Source: Deltaproteobacteria bacterium (GTDB lineage Bacteria; Myxococcota_A; UBA796; CAJQPC01). Taken from it: a stretch of DNA of 64,000 nucleotides. The stretch spans positions 20,967 through 84,966 of the forward strand of contig JADKFE010000029.1 of NCBI GenBank assembly GCA_016717595.1, read 5' to 3'. Positions 46,818 to 55,454 of the stretch are shown here, one piece after another. The notes under the pieces are model-generated. The model saw only the letters and a list, made by a program, of their open reading frames with translations. It had not been told where the DNA came from and made no database searches. The stretch's first letter is position 1. Each line of letters begins with the position of its first letter. The position numbers and the translations under genes are program-made.

Positions 46818-48092
46818 ATGAACGCGCAGATCCCCCATGTCGTGATCGTCGGCGGCGGCTTCGGCGGCTTAGAGGCCGCGAAGGCCCTGGCTGACGCGCC
46901 GGTGCGAATCACCCTGATCGACGCCCACAACCACCACCTCTTCCAGCCGCTGTTGTACCAGGTGGCCACCGCCGCGCTCTCCGCGCCGGACATCGCCGCG
47001 CCCATCCGTCGCATTTTACGCGCTCAAAAAAATGTGACAGTGCTCTTGGACCGGGTGAGCGCCGTAGAGCTGGGCACGCGGCGCCTGCACCTCACCGGGG
47101 GGCCGCTTCACTACGACCACCTCATCCTGGCCGCCGGGGCGATCAACAACTACTTCGGCAACAACGCCTGGGCCAAACACGCGCCGGGGCTCAAGACGCT
47201 CACCGACGCCTTGGACATCCGGCGGCGAATCCTCCTGGCCTTTGAGGCCGCCGAGAAGGAGCCCGATCCGGCCAAACGTGCGGAGTGGCTCACCTTCGCG
47301 GTGATCGGCGGCGGGCCCACGGGCGTCGAGCTCGCGGGCAGCATCGCCGAGATCGCCCGGAACACCTTGGCCCGGGACTTCCGCAACTTTGACCCCCGCA
47401 AGACCCGCGTGGTGCTCATCGAGGGCGGCGACCGCGTGCTCACAAGCTTCACCGCCCAGTCCAGCGAGGCCGCCGCCGAGCAGCTTCGTGCCCTCGGCGT
47501 CGAGATCCGCTTCAACGCCCGGGTGACCAACATCGACGAGACCGGCGTGAGCTTCGGCGACGACAAGCTCATCGCCCGCACGGTGCTGTGGGGCGCCGGG
47601 GTGCGCGGCGCGCCCTTGGCCGAGACCATGGGCGTGCCCCTGGACCGCGCCGGGCGTGTGCTCGTCGAGCCCGATCTCTCCGTGCCCGGCCACCCCGAGG
47701 TGAGCGTCGTGGGTGACCTCGCCGCCGCCAAACAGGCCGATGGCTCCTTTGTGCCTGGGGTCGCCCAAGGTGCGATGCAAGGCGGCGATCTCGCGGCGAA
47801 GAACCTCTTGAGCCGCCTCGCCGGGCGCCCCACCGAGGCCTTTGTCTACAACGACAAGGGCTCGATGGCGACGATCGGTCGTAAGGCCGCCGTCGCCGAG
47901 ATCGGCGCCCTCAAGCTGCGCGGCGTCTTGGCCTGGGCGATGTGGCTGTTTATCCACATCCTCTTCCTCGTCGGCTTCCGAAACCGAATCGCGGTGCTCA
48001 CCGAGTGGGCCTGGGCGTACTTCAGCTACCACCGAAGCGCCCGGGTGATCGTGAGCCGGTCCATCGAGGCCCCCACCTCTACCTTAGGCTGA
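46818..48092 (+). CDS. ndh: Type II NADH dehydrogenase (NDH-2)-like flavoprotein
   Basis: 424 residues, ATG 46818 after AGGAGG. Two dinucleotide-binding folds: HVVIVGGGFGGLEAAKAL (FAD) and LTFAVIGGGPTGVELAGSIA (NAD(P)H), with the FAD-contact segment VPGVAQGAMQGG. A C-terminal hydrophobic helix (RGVLAWAMWLFIHILFLVGF) is typical of membrane-bound single-subunit NADH:quinone reductases. The enzyme passes electrons from NADH to quinone without proton pumping. Here it sits between a Rieske oxygenase and an SDR, so it might instead supply electrons to, or recycle cofactor for, this pathway. It starts 49 bases after the Rieske gene and ends three bases before the SDR start. Confidence 0.88.
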   Translation: MNAQIPHVVIVGGGFGGLEAAKALADAPVRITLIDAHNHHLFQPLLYQVATAALSAPDIAAPIRRILRAQKNVTVLLDRVSAVELGTRRLHLTGGPLHYDHLILAAGAINNYFGNNAWAKHAPGLKTLTDALDIRRRILLAFEAAEKEPDPAKRAEWLTFAVIGGGPTGVELAGSIAEIARNTLARDFRNFDPRKTRVVLIEGGDRVLTSFTAQSSEAAAEQLRALGVEIRFNARVTNIDETGVSFGDDKLIARTVLWGAGVRGAPLAETMGVPLDRAGRVLVEPDLSVPGHPEVSVVGDLAAAKQADGSFVPGVAQGAMQGGDLAAKNLLSRLAGRPTEAFVYNDKGSMATIGRKAAVAEIGALKLRGVLAWAMWLFIHILFLVGFRNRIAVLTEWAWAYFSYHRSARVIVSRSIEAPTSTLG

Positions 48093-48095
48093 GCC

Positions 48096-48926
48096 ATGGT
48101 CCTGCTCATCACCGGCTGCCGCTCAGGCTTTGGCCTGCTCACCGCGGTCACCGCCGCCCGCGCCGGTCACACCGTCTACGCCGGCCTGCGCGACCCAAAC
48201 ACCGCCGACGCCCTGCGTGAGGCCGCCAAGGGCCTGCCCGTCAAGCCCATCGCCCTGGACGTGGTCAGCCCCGAGCAGCGCCAGGCCGCCGTCGCCCAGA
48301 TCCTCCAAGACGAGGGCCGCCTCGACGGCCTGGTGAACAACGCCGGGATCGCGCTCGGCGGCTACTTAGAGCAGCTTGAGGAGGACGAGCTGCGCCGGGT
48401 CTTAGAGGTCAACCTCATCAGCGTGTGGGCGCTCACCCGCCTCGTGCTGCCCACGATGCGCGCCCAAGGCCGCGGCCACATCATCAACGTCAGCTCCATC
48501 TCCGGCCTGCTCGCCCTGCCCGGCCTGGGGGCCTACGCCGCGTCCAAGTTCGCCTTGGAGGGCATGAGCGAGGCCCTGCGCCACGAGGTCGCGCCCTTCG
48601 GGGTGCAGGTCTGCCTGGTGGAGCCCGGCCCCTACAAGACCGACATCTTGGGCCGCAACCGCACCTTAGGCCGCAACGCCTTGGACACGACGAGCGCGTA
48701 TGCGCCCTACACCCGCAAAGCCGAGGCGCTGTTTGACCGCATCGCCGCCCAGGGCAGCGGCGACCCCCAGGACGTGGCCGACGCCATCGTGGCGCTGCTG
48801 CACGACCCGAGCCCCGGGCTACGCAACGTCTTGGGCGGGAGCGCCCGGGTGCGGGCGATGATGAAGCGGGTGCTGCCGTTCGGGGTGCTGGAGTGGGCGA
48901 TCGGGCGGGCGACGAGGCCGCAGTAG
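48096..48926 (+). CDS. Short-chain dehydrogenase/reductase
   Basis: 276 residues, ATG 48096, three bases after the NDH-2 stop, so it is translated from the same transcript. Rossmann motif variant MVLLITGCRSGFGLLTAVTA (TGxxxGxG), NNAGIALGGYLEQ (NNAG), catalytic Ser in IINVSSISGLLALPG and YxxxK in GAYAASKFALEGMSEA. The cofactor-specificity Arg in VYAGLRDPN suggests NADP(H) (family knowledge). It closely follows the 17-beta-HSD/RDH-like SDR pattern of lipophilic alcohol and ketone enzymes. Substrate unknown. Last gene of the TetR-regulated set; its stop is ten bases from the convergent HNH gene. Confidence 0.88.
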   Translation: MVLLITGCRSGFGLLTAVTAARAGHTVYAGLRDPNTADALREAAKGLPVKPIALDVVSPEQRQAAVAQILQDEGRLDGLVNNAGIALGGYLEQLEEDELRRVLEVNLISVWALTRLVLPTMRAQGRGHIINVSSISGLLALPGLGAYAASKFALEGMSEALRHEVAPFGVQVCLVEPGPYKTDILGRNRTLGRNALDTTSAYAPYTRKAEALFDRIAAQGSGDPQDVADAIVALLHDPSPGLRNVLGGSARVRAMMKRVLPFGVLEWAIGRATRPQ

Positions 48927-48935
48927 CGCGGCGGG

Positions 48936-49697
48936 TCAGCCCAAAAAACGGGTCTCGCGGTGCTGTCGCAACAATTGTGGATCAGGCAGAAACCGAACCG
49001 GCCGCCGGATCTCCGCGCCGTGATACGCGCCGAGGGCCTGTCGCATCAATGGGTCGGGCTTCTGTCGCACCTGGGTCGAGATCAACACGCGGTAGTCATC
49101 GGTGAGCGTGAGGTGCCCGGCCTCAAAGGCGCGGTCGTGGATCACCGAGAGCAAGAGGCCGTTGTGGGGGTTGAGGCGGTGGGTCTCGTCATCCGCCCAG
49201 CGGACGATGTGGCTGGCGATGAGCAGCTCAGGCAGATCACAGCCGGAGACCGCGCAGCGCTGCTCATACGCCACGTCGAGGGTCTGCCGAAACCAGGCTT
49301 GGCCTCGGCGAGCGCGGGTGGTGCGGCTCACCTCGGTGGGGCCGACGGGCGGGGTGAGCGGACTTGAGCGCTCAGTCTCCTCACCGGGCGCCCGCATCAG
49401 CGCGTCATAGGTGTCGGCGGCGCGCTCCACGGACTCCGCCCAGCGCGCCGTGAACATTGACCAGACCGCTCGGTCTGCTCGGCTGGCGCCGGAGAGCCCC
49501 TTCACGCCTCGGGCCTGATGAGCCGGGTCCAGAGAGGCAAAGTTACTCAGCTTCATGCCAACGCTCGACGGTGTGCGCCCAAGGCGGCTCGCGAGCTGGA
49601 TGATCTCGGGTGTGCCTTTGTGGAGCCGCCCAAAGGGCAAGACCGTGTAGAGGTACATCGCCGCGAGCAGCTCCTCCTCGCGCCAGACGTTCGCCAT
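48936..49697 (-). CDS. HNH endonuclease family protein
   Basis: 253 residues from ATG 49695-49697. The N-terminal region (LAAMYLYTVLPFGRLHKGTP, ASRLGRTPSSVGMKLSNFAS) looks like a helix-turn-helix DNA-reading part. The C-terminal half is the HNH_2 (PF13391) nuclease: RCAVSGCDLPELLIASHIVR, then RLNPHNGLLLSVIHDRAFEA, with the Asn-His-Asn type metal and catalytic positions. This layout is typical of stand-alone HNH nucleases used in restriction-like or homing functions. No methyltransferase or restriction partner is adjacent. The orphan methyltransferase at 18972 is 29 kb away. Convergent with the SDR gene and divergent from the serine protease gene. Confidence 0.85.
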   Translation of the reverse strand: MANVWREEELLAAMYLYTVLPFGRLHKGTPEIIQLASRLGRTPSSVGMKLSNFASLDPAHQARGVKGLSGASRADRAVWSMFTARWAESVERAADTYDALMRAPGEETERSSPLTPPVGPTEVSRTTRARRGQAWFRQTLDVAYEQRCAVSGCDLPELLIASHIVRWADDETHRLNPHNGLLLSVIHDRAFEAGHLTLTDDYRVLISTQVRQKPDPLMRQALGAYHGAEIRRPVRFLPDPQLLRQHRETRFLG

Positions 49698-49772
49698 CTC
49701 GTAAGCTCCTGCGCCGAGGTGAATCTCGGGTTTACATTCTGCCAGGCTTGGGCACCCACCCACCGAGGACCG

Positions 49773-51224
49773 ATGAGAATCCTGCTGCTCCCCCTCCTCC
49801 TCCTCCTCGCCTGCGCGCCCGCGCCCGCGCCCGTCGCGCCTACGGCGCCGGACGCCGTGGAGATGTTGGCGTCGGCGCAGCCGGGGGTGGTGTTGTTGGT
49901 GGCGGAGCTGGACGGCGGCGGGCAGCGGTTTGGGGCGGGGCTCTTGGTGCGGCCGCCGGGGCTGGTGCTCACGAACGCCCACGTCGTGCGCGGGGCCACG
50001 CGGCTGCGGGCGCTGTTGTTTGACCCGGCGCGGCGCTCGTGGTCGCCGATCGACGGGGGCCTGGACCGCACGCTGTTTGAGGAGGCGGACGAGCTGCTGG
50101 ACGTCGAGCTCGTGCGCGGCGACATGAACCTGGATCTCGCCGTGGTGCGGGTGCTCGGCGACACGTCGGGGCTGCCGATCTTGCCGCTGCGCGACGAGCC
50201 GCCCCGGCCCGGCGAGCGGGTCTACGCCTTGGGCCACCCCCATGAGAGCGCCTGGTCGTTCACCGCGGGGGTCGTCAGCGCCATCCACCAAGGCGCGATT
50301 CAGCACGACGCGCCGGTCAACCAAGGCAGCTCCGGCGGGCCGCTCTTGGACGCCTGGGGCCGCGTCGTGGGCATCAACACCGCCAAGCTGTTCGGCGGCG
50401 CCGAAGGGCTCGCCTTCGCGCGGCCGATTGAGCTTGCAACACCGATGTTGAACGACGCCTTGGCCCCGGTGGTCGTGGACCGCAGCGACCCGGCCAAGGC
50501 GGTCTTGAGCTGTGAGCGCGCCGTGGAGCTCTCGCCGAGCCTGTCTGAGCCCTGCTTTAGCTGGGACAGCGCTGAAGACCTGATCTGGGACGCCGCCCGG
50601 CGGGGTGTGGCCTTGGCGGAGCTGCCCGAGGGGCCGCGTGAGCGGCTCTTGGCCTGGATGCGGGAGGAGGGCCACAGCCTGTGGATGGCGGAGCTTCAGG
50701 ACTCGGTGTGGCGGCACCTCGCCGGGGTCGAGATGCCTGGGGAGCGCCGCCGGTTTGAGCCCCCGGCCTCGGTGTGGGTGAATGAGGCCGAACGACAGGC
50801 GCACCTCAGCCGCTCGGGCGTGGAGGCCCGGCTGCGCGCCCAGATCGAGGCCTTCATCGTTGAGGGCGAGGCCCGCCGCGCCCAGCTCATCACCGCCACC
50901 GGCGTCACCGCCGACTTCACCCAAGACGGCCAGGCGTACCGCGAGGCCCGCCGGATGGGGCAGCGGGTGCAGCGCAGCGTCGTGCTGGGGGAGCTCGCCT
51001 GGGTGACCGTCGAGGGCCGAAACCCCGACGGCAGCCCCTACGCCTACAGCGAGTGCTGGACGGCCAGCCCCACCGGCTGGGTGCAGCCCTTTGTTTGCCC
51101 GGATGAGGCCTCGCGGCCCGACGACCTGCCGCCCTCGCTCTTGCCCGAGCGGCGACACCTGGTGGAGAAGCTCGCGCTTCGCCTCGCGTTGCAGACCCTC
51201 GGGCTCAGCCGTCAGGCGGGTTGA
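49773..51224 (+). CDS. Trypsin-like serine protease lipoprotein
   Basis: 483 residues from ATG 49773. MRILLLPLLLLLACAPAP is a lipoprotein signal with a lipobox. The protease core spans about residues 30-230: His in LVLTNAHVVRGATRL (about 69), Asp in GDMNLDLAVVRVL (about 119) and Ser in PVNQGSSGGPLLDAWGRVV (about 186), matching the DegP/HtrA catalytic set. No PDZ domain is evident. The C-terminal about 250 residues, with a CWTASPTGWVQPF segment and Glu/Leu-rich helices (AHLSRSGVEARLRAQIEAFI), have no match to a domain I know and may be a regulatory or substrate-binding part. Probably anchored to the outer or inner membrane facing the periplasm. Divergent from the HNH gene. Confidence 0.85.
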   Translation: MRILLLPLLLLLACAPAPAPVAPTAPDAVEMLASAQPGVVLLVAELDGGGQRFGAGLLVRPPGLVLTNAHVVRGATRLRALLFDPARRSWSPIDGGLDRTLFEEADELLDVELVRGDMNLDLAVVRVLGDTSGLPILPLRDEPPRPGERVYALGHPHESAWSFTAGVVSAIHQGAIQHDAPVNQGSSGGPLLDAWGRVVGINTAKLFGGAEGLAFARPIELATPMLNDALAPVVVDRSDPAKAVLSCERAVELSPSLSEPCFSWDSAEDLIWDAARRGVALAELPEGPRERLLAWMREEGHSLWMAELQDSVWRHLAGVEMPGERRRFEPPASVWVNEAERQAHLSRSGVEARLRAQIEAFIVEGEARRAQLITATGVTADFTQDGQAYREARRMGQRVQRSVVLGELAWVTVEGRNPDGSPYAYSECWTASPTGWVQPFVCPDEASRPDDLPPSLLPERRHLVEKLALRLALQTLGLSRQAG

Positions 51225-51297
51225 TCAGGATCCTCAAAGGTTCCTGCGCACGCGGCGGCGGCCCGGGACATAGAGGGATCACAGACTGGAGCTCTCG

Positions 51298-51825
51298 ATG
51301 CGTCACCTCTTGCCCCTCCTCGGCCTCCTCGCCGCCTGCGGCCGCAACACCGCCCCGGAGTCCACCCTCGACGTCGTGCCCTTCGTAGATCCCGAGCGCT
51401 ACATGGGCCTGTGGTACGAGATCGCCGCCTACCCCATCCGCTCCCAAGAGGACTGCGTCGGCGCCACGGCGACCTACACCCTGAAAGACAACGGGGATGT
51501 TGAGGTGTTCAACCAGTGCTTCAAGGACACCCTTGACGGTGACGAGAAGTCGATCACCGGCAAAGCCTGGATCGTCGACGCCGAGACCAACGCCAAGCTG
51601 AAGGTGCAGTTCTTCTGGCCCTTCGCCGCGGACTATTGGGTGATCGACCTCGACGAGGAGGGCTACGAGTACGCCGTCGTGGGCCACCCGAACCGGGAGT
51701 ATCTCTGGATCCTCAACCGGGAGCCGCAGATGGACGAGGTGCTCTACGAGACCATCTTGGAGGGCATCACCGAGTCGGGCTACGACCTCGCCCCCTTGGT
51801 GAAGAGCGTGCAGCCCGAGGGTTAG
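51298..51825 (+). CDS. blc: Lipocalin lipoprotein (Blc-like)
   Basis: 175 residues from ATG 51298. MRHLLPLLGLLAACG has a lipoprotein signal with lipobox. The lipocalin GxW motif is in YMGLWYEIAAYPIRSQEDC, followed by strands ATYTLKDNGDVEVFNQC, LKVQFFWPFAADYWVIDL and YEYAVVGHPNREYLWILNRE, the complete Blc pattern. Bacterial lipocalins are outer-membrane lipoproteins that bind fatty acids or other hydrophobic ligands. There is a 73-base gap after the serine protease gene, which may share the same transcript. Length equals the family norm. Confidence 0.92.
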   Translation: MRHLLPLLGLLAACGRNTAPESTLDVVPFVDPERYMGLWYEIAAYPIRSQEDCVGATATYTLKDNGDVEVFNQCFKDTLDGDEKSITGKAWIVDAETNAKLKVQFFWPFAADYWVIDLDEEGYEYAVVGHPNREYLWILNREPQMDEVLYETILEGITESGYDLAPLVKSVQPEG

Positions 51826-51849
51826 GCCCCCGGGCGCCGCTGGGCTGAA

Positions 51850-52209
51850 TCAGCCGCCGAAGGTGGCGCGGACGTAGGCCAGCACGTCGGCGACCTCTTG
51901 GTCGCTGAGGTCCTGGGCGGGCATGCCGCCGCCGTCGCCGTTGATGATGATGTTGACGATGAAGGCGTCGTCCTTGGAGGGGATCTCCTCGACCAAGTTC
52001 GCCGCGTAGCCTGAGGCGCCATCAGCGCCGTGGCAGCCCGCGCAGGTGTTGGAGAAGGTCGTGCCGCCCGCGGTGGCGTCGCCGGTGAGGGCGAGGATGG
52101 CGTCGACCTCGGAGGCGCCGGAGTCGCCGCCGCCGGAGTCGGTGCCGGTGTCTTTGTCGCCGCAGGCGGCGGTGAAGGCCAGGGTGAAGGCGAGCAGGGT
52201 GAAGCGCAT
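51850..52209 (-). CDS. Class I cytochrome c lipoprotein
   Basis: 119 residues from ATG 52207-52209 (AGGAG upstream). The signal MRFTLLAFTLAFTAACGD ends in a lipobox; an Asp/Gly/Ser linker follows (DTGTDSGGGDSG). The haem site is CAGCH and the likely axial Met is in GGGMPAQDLSDQEV. VADVLAYVRATFGG is the usual C-terminal helix. A monohaem electron carrier tethered to the membrane, most likely in the periplasm. No electron-transfer partner is adjacent. It converges on the lipocalin gene and is divergent from the TolB/amidohydrolase gene. Confidence 0.88.
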   Translation of the reverse strand: MRFTLLAFTLAFTAACGDKDTGTDSGGGDSGASEVDAILALTGDATAGGTTFSNTCAGCHGADGASGYAANLVEEIPSKDDAFIVNIIINGDGGGMPAQDLSDQEVADVLAYVRATFGG

Positions 52210-52331
52210 GGTGGGGTCTCCTGTTGGGGTGAGCAGCGCGGAGAGTTTGGCAGCATCCCCCGGTGATTGCAAGCCTCACGAAGTCCCCTGGCGTGGGTTA
52301 AACGGCGAGACCCCACGAAGGAGCCGCCAGA

Positions 52332-55300
52332 ATGCGCCTGCCCGTCGCCCTCGCGCTGTCGCTTTTGTTGTCCAACCTCGCCTGCGCGAAGAAGAAAGAG
52401 CCCGAGGACTGGGACATCTCCAGCTCCCCGCGCTGGGCGAAGAGCTGGGCGGCGACGCTGAGCGAGGGCACCTGGATGTCCGTGGACGTGCACCCCAGCG
52501 GCGAGCGCCTCGTCTTTGACCTGCTCGGCGACCTCTATGAGCTGCCCATCGGCGGCGGTGAGGCCAAGCGGCTCACGGACGGGCCCTCTTGGGACAACGA
52601 CCCGCGCTACAGCCCCGACGGCGAGCGCCTGTTGTTCGTCTCCGACCGCGACGGCAACCAAGAGCTGCACATCCTGGAGCTCAAGACCGGGGTGACCACC
52701 AAGCTCACCGAGGGCCGCCCCGAGCGGTTTGTCGAGGGCGAGTGGTCCCCCGATGGCCAGCGGGTGCTCGCCCGCAAACGAATCACCGACACCCGCTCCA
52801 TCGGCATGTGTGAGCTGTGGCTGCTCGACGCCAAAGGCGGCGCCGACGGCGTGCGCCTCACCACCACCGATGAGCTGCCGTTCCCCAACGACGCCACGTT
52901 CTCAAACGACGGCCGCTCGATCTACTTCTCGTCTACCCCCGCCCGTTTTCAGTACAATCAAGACCCAAACCACGGCCTCTGGGAGCTGATTCGTTTGGAT
53001 CTGGAGACCGGCGAGCGCACCCAGCTCACCGGGGAGTCCGGCGGCGCCTTCCGCCCCGCGGTGAACCCCAAGACGGGCGAGCTGGTGATCCTGCGCCGGG
53101 TGGCCGGAAAGACGGTGCTGGAGCGTTACGACCCCGCCTCCGGCGCGCGCTCCCGCCTGGGCGCCGTAGAGCTTGACCACGACAACCAAGAGGGCTTCAC
53201 GCTCAACGGCGTCTACCCCCACACGAGCTTCACCCCCGACGGCAAAAACATCGTCTTGTGGAGCAAAGGCAAGCTGGTCTCGGTAGACGCCCAAGGTGGC
53301 GTGGCTTTGCCGATCCCGTTCTCGGCCAAGGCCGATCACAAGCTCGCCGCCCCGGTGCGCTTCAAACACCCCGTCGCCAAGGCCGATGAGGTGCGCTCGA
53401 AGATGCTGCGCTGGCCGTCTGTGTCGCCCAAGGGGGATCAGATCGTGTTTGAGGCCTTGGGGCGCCTGTGGTTACAGCCCGTCTCAGGCGGCGCCGCCCG
53501 GGCGATCACCGATGGCAGCCGCAGGCCCATCGCCCCGCGGTGGAGCGACGACGGCGAGCGCCTGGTCTACGCCACCTGGCACGACGTGGAGCAAGGAGAC
53601 GTGCGGGTGATGACCGTGGCGACGGGCGCTGAGGAGCGTCTCACCAAGGCCCCCGCGCAGTACCTCGCCCCGGCCTTCTCCCACGACGGCACACAGATCA
53701 CCTGGCTCAAAGGCTCCGGCGCGCCGCTGCGGGGGCACTCCACGGCCTCGGAGCTGTGGTTTCGCCTAGAGCTTCGTGAGGCCGACGGCACCGTGCGGGA
53801 TCTCGGCACCATCGACGGCTCCGGCGGCGCCAACCGCGGCCAGCCCGTGACCTTCACGCCAGACGATCAACGCCTGTACAAGCTCACCGATGAGCCCACG
53901 GGCGCCCCGAACTCCGCGCCCAAGACCACCCTCGTCTCCATCGACCTCTACGGCCGCGACGAGCGGGTGGTCGCCCGCTGGGAGCGCGCGGCTGAGGTGG
54001 TCGTCTCCCCCAAAGGCGACGCCGTGGCGTTTGTGGAGGGCCACAAGGTCTACACCGCGCCATTGCCGCTCACCGGCGGTCAGGCCATTGAGCTGAACCC
54101 CAAAGGGGGCGCCTTCCCCGTGGCCGCAAAGTCGGAGAGCGCCGGGGACTGGCTGAGCTGGACAACAACAGACGGCCCGCGCTGGGCGATGGGGCCCAAG
54201 CTGTTTGGCGGCGCCGCGCCGATCGACCTCGACGCGCGGCTGCCCCGGGCGAAGGGCTACGGCAAGGTGGCCTACGTAAACGCCCGGGTGCTCACCATGG
54301 GGGCGGCCGGGGTGATTGAGCGCGGCACGATCGTGGTGGATGGGGAGCGTATCGTGTCCGTGGGCACGTCACCGCCCCCGCCGGGCGTGACCGTGGTGGA
54401 TCTCGGCGGCAAGACGGTGATGCCCGGGCTCATCGACGTTCACGCGCACCTGCACTACGGCGTCTCCGACGCCCAGCCCCAGCGCTCTTGGGCCCATGAG
54501 ATCAACCTCGCCTATGGCGTCACCACCGTGTTTGATCCCTCGGCGCACAACGACACGGTCTTCGCCACGTCTGAGCGTATCGACGCCGGCTTAGAGCTGG
54601 GCCCCCGTGTGTTCTCCACGGGCTACATCCTCTATGGCGCCAAGAGCAAAGATCGCAGCGACATTCAGAACCTCGACGACGCCCGGATGCACCTCGCCCG
54701 GATGAAGGCCATGGGCGCCACGGGCGTGAAGTCGTACCAGCAGCCCGCCCGGGCCCAGCGCCAGTGGGTTTTGGCCGCGGCCACCGAGGAGGGCCTCAAC
54801 GTCTACCCCGAGGGCGGCGGCGATCTGTGGCAAGACCTCACGATGATCGTCGATGGCCACACCGACATCGAGCACAGTCTCCCCAACGCGCCGCTCTACG
54901 ACGACGTCATCGGGCTCTACGCGGCGAGCGGCGCCAGCTACACCCCCACCCTGCTCGTGGCCTATGGCGGCGTGAGCGGCGAGAACTACTACTTCCAGAC
55001 GGAAGATCTGCTGAACGATCCCAAGTTCACCCGCTTCACCCCGGCGGAGTGGGTAGACCGCAACCTGCGGCGGCGCACCTTGGTGATCAACGACGAGGAC
55101 TGGTTTCACCGTGAGGTGTCCAAAGCCGCCGGAGAGCTCGCCGCCGCGGGGGTGAAGGTGAACCTGGGCGGTCACGGCCAGGTGCAAGGAATCGGGCCGC
55201 ATTGGGAGCTGTGGGCGCTCGCTGAAGGGTTGGGCAACGAGGCGGCGCTGCGCGCGGCGACGATCAACGGCGCGTGGACCCTCGGCTTTGAGGACGATCT

Positions 55301-55454
55301 GGGCTCGGTGGAGGTGGGCAAGCTCGCCGACCTGATCGTGATTGATGGGGATCCGCTGGCCGACATTCGGGCGAGCGTTCGTATCACTGAGGTGATCAAG
55401 GGCGGCGTTCGGTACGACGGGGAGACGCTCAAGCGGGTGGAGAGCACCAAGTGA
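52332..55454 (+). CDS. TolB-like propeller plus amidohydrolase lipoprotein
   Basis: 1,040 residues from ATG 52332 behind AAGGAG. MRLPVALALSLLLSNLAC is a lipoprotein signal. Residues about 40-620 are WD40-like TolB-type repeats (SVDVHPSGERLVFDLLGDLY, NDPRYSPDGERLLFVSDRDG, WPSVSPKGDQIVFEALGRLW). Residues about 640-1030 are an amidohydrolase: metal site TVMPGLIDVHAHLHYG, GATGVKSYQQPAR with the position of the metal-bridging Lys, DGHTDIEHSLPN, VNLGGHGQVQGIG, and C-terminal GKLADLIVIDGDPLADIR. This two-domain layout occurs in large secreted peptidase-like amidohydrolases. The substrate is probably a peptide or an imide and is unproven. The GTG start of murB overlaps its stop. Confidence 0.88.
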   Translation: MRLPVALALSLLLSNLACAKKKEPEDWDISSSPRWAKSWAATLSEGTWMSVDVHPSGERLVFDLLGDLYELPIGGGEAKRLTDGPSWDNDPRYSPDGERLLFVSDRDGNQELHILELKTGVTTKLTEGRPERFVEGEWSPDGQRVLARKRITDTRSIGMCELWLLDAKGGADGVRLTTTDELPFPNDATFSNDGRSIYFSSTPARFQYNQDPNHGLWELIRLDLETGERTQLTGESGGAFRPAVNPKTGELVILRRVAGKTVLERYDPASGARSRLGAVELDHDNQEGFTLNGVYPHTSFTPDGKNIVLWSKGKLVSVDAQGGVALPIPFSAKADHKLAAPVRFKHPVAKADEVRSKMLRWPSVSPKGDQIVFEALGRLWLQPVSGGAARAITDGSRRPIAPRWSDDGERLVYATWHDVEQGDVRVMTVATGAEERLTKAPAQYLAPAFSHDGTQITWLKGSGAPLRGHSTASELWFRLELREADGTVRDLGTIDGSGGANRGQPVTFTPDDQRLYKLTDEPTGAPNSAPKTTLVSIDLYGRDERVVARWERAAEVVVSPKGDAVAFVEGHKVYTAPLPLTGGQAIELNPKGGAFPVAAKSESAGDWLSWTTTDGPRWAMGPKLFGGAAPIDLDARLPRAKGYGKVAYVNARVLTMGAAGVIERGTIVVDGERIVSVGTSPPPPGVTVVDLGGKTVMPGLIDVHAHLHYGVSDAQPQRSWAHEINLAYGVTTVFDPSAHNDTVFATSERIDAGLELGPRVFSTGYILYGAKSKDRSDIQNLDDARMHLARMKAMGATGVKSYQQPARAQRQWVLAAATEEGLNVYPEGGGDLWQDLTMIVDGHTDIEHSLPNAPLYDDVIGLYAASGASYTPTLLVAYGGVSGENYYFQTEDLLNDPKFTRFTPAEWVDRNLRRRTLVINDEDWFHREVSKAAGELAAAGVKVNLGGHGQVQGIGPHWELWALAEGLGNEAALRAATINGAWTLGFEDDLGSVEVGKLADLIVIDGDPLADIRASVRITEVIKGGVRYDGETLKRVESTK

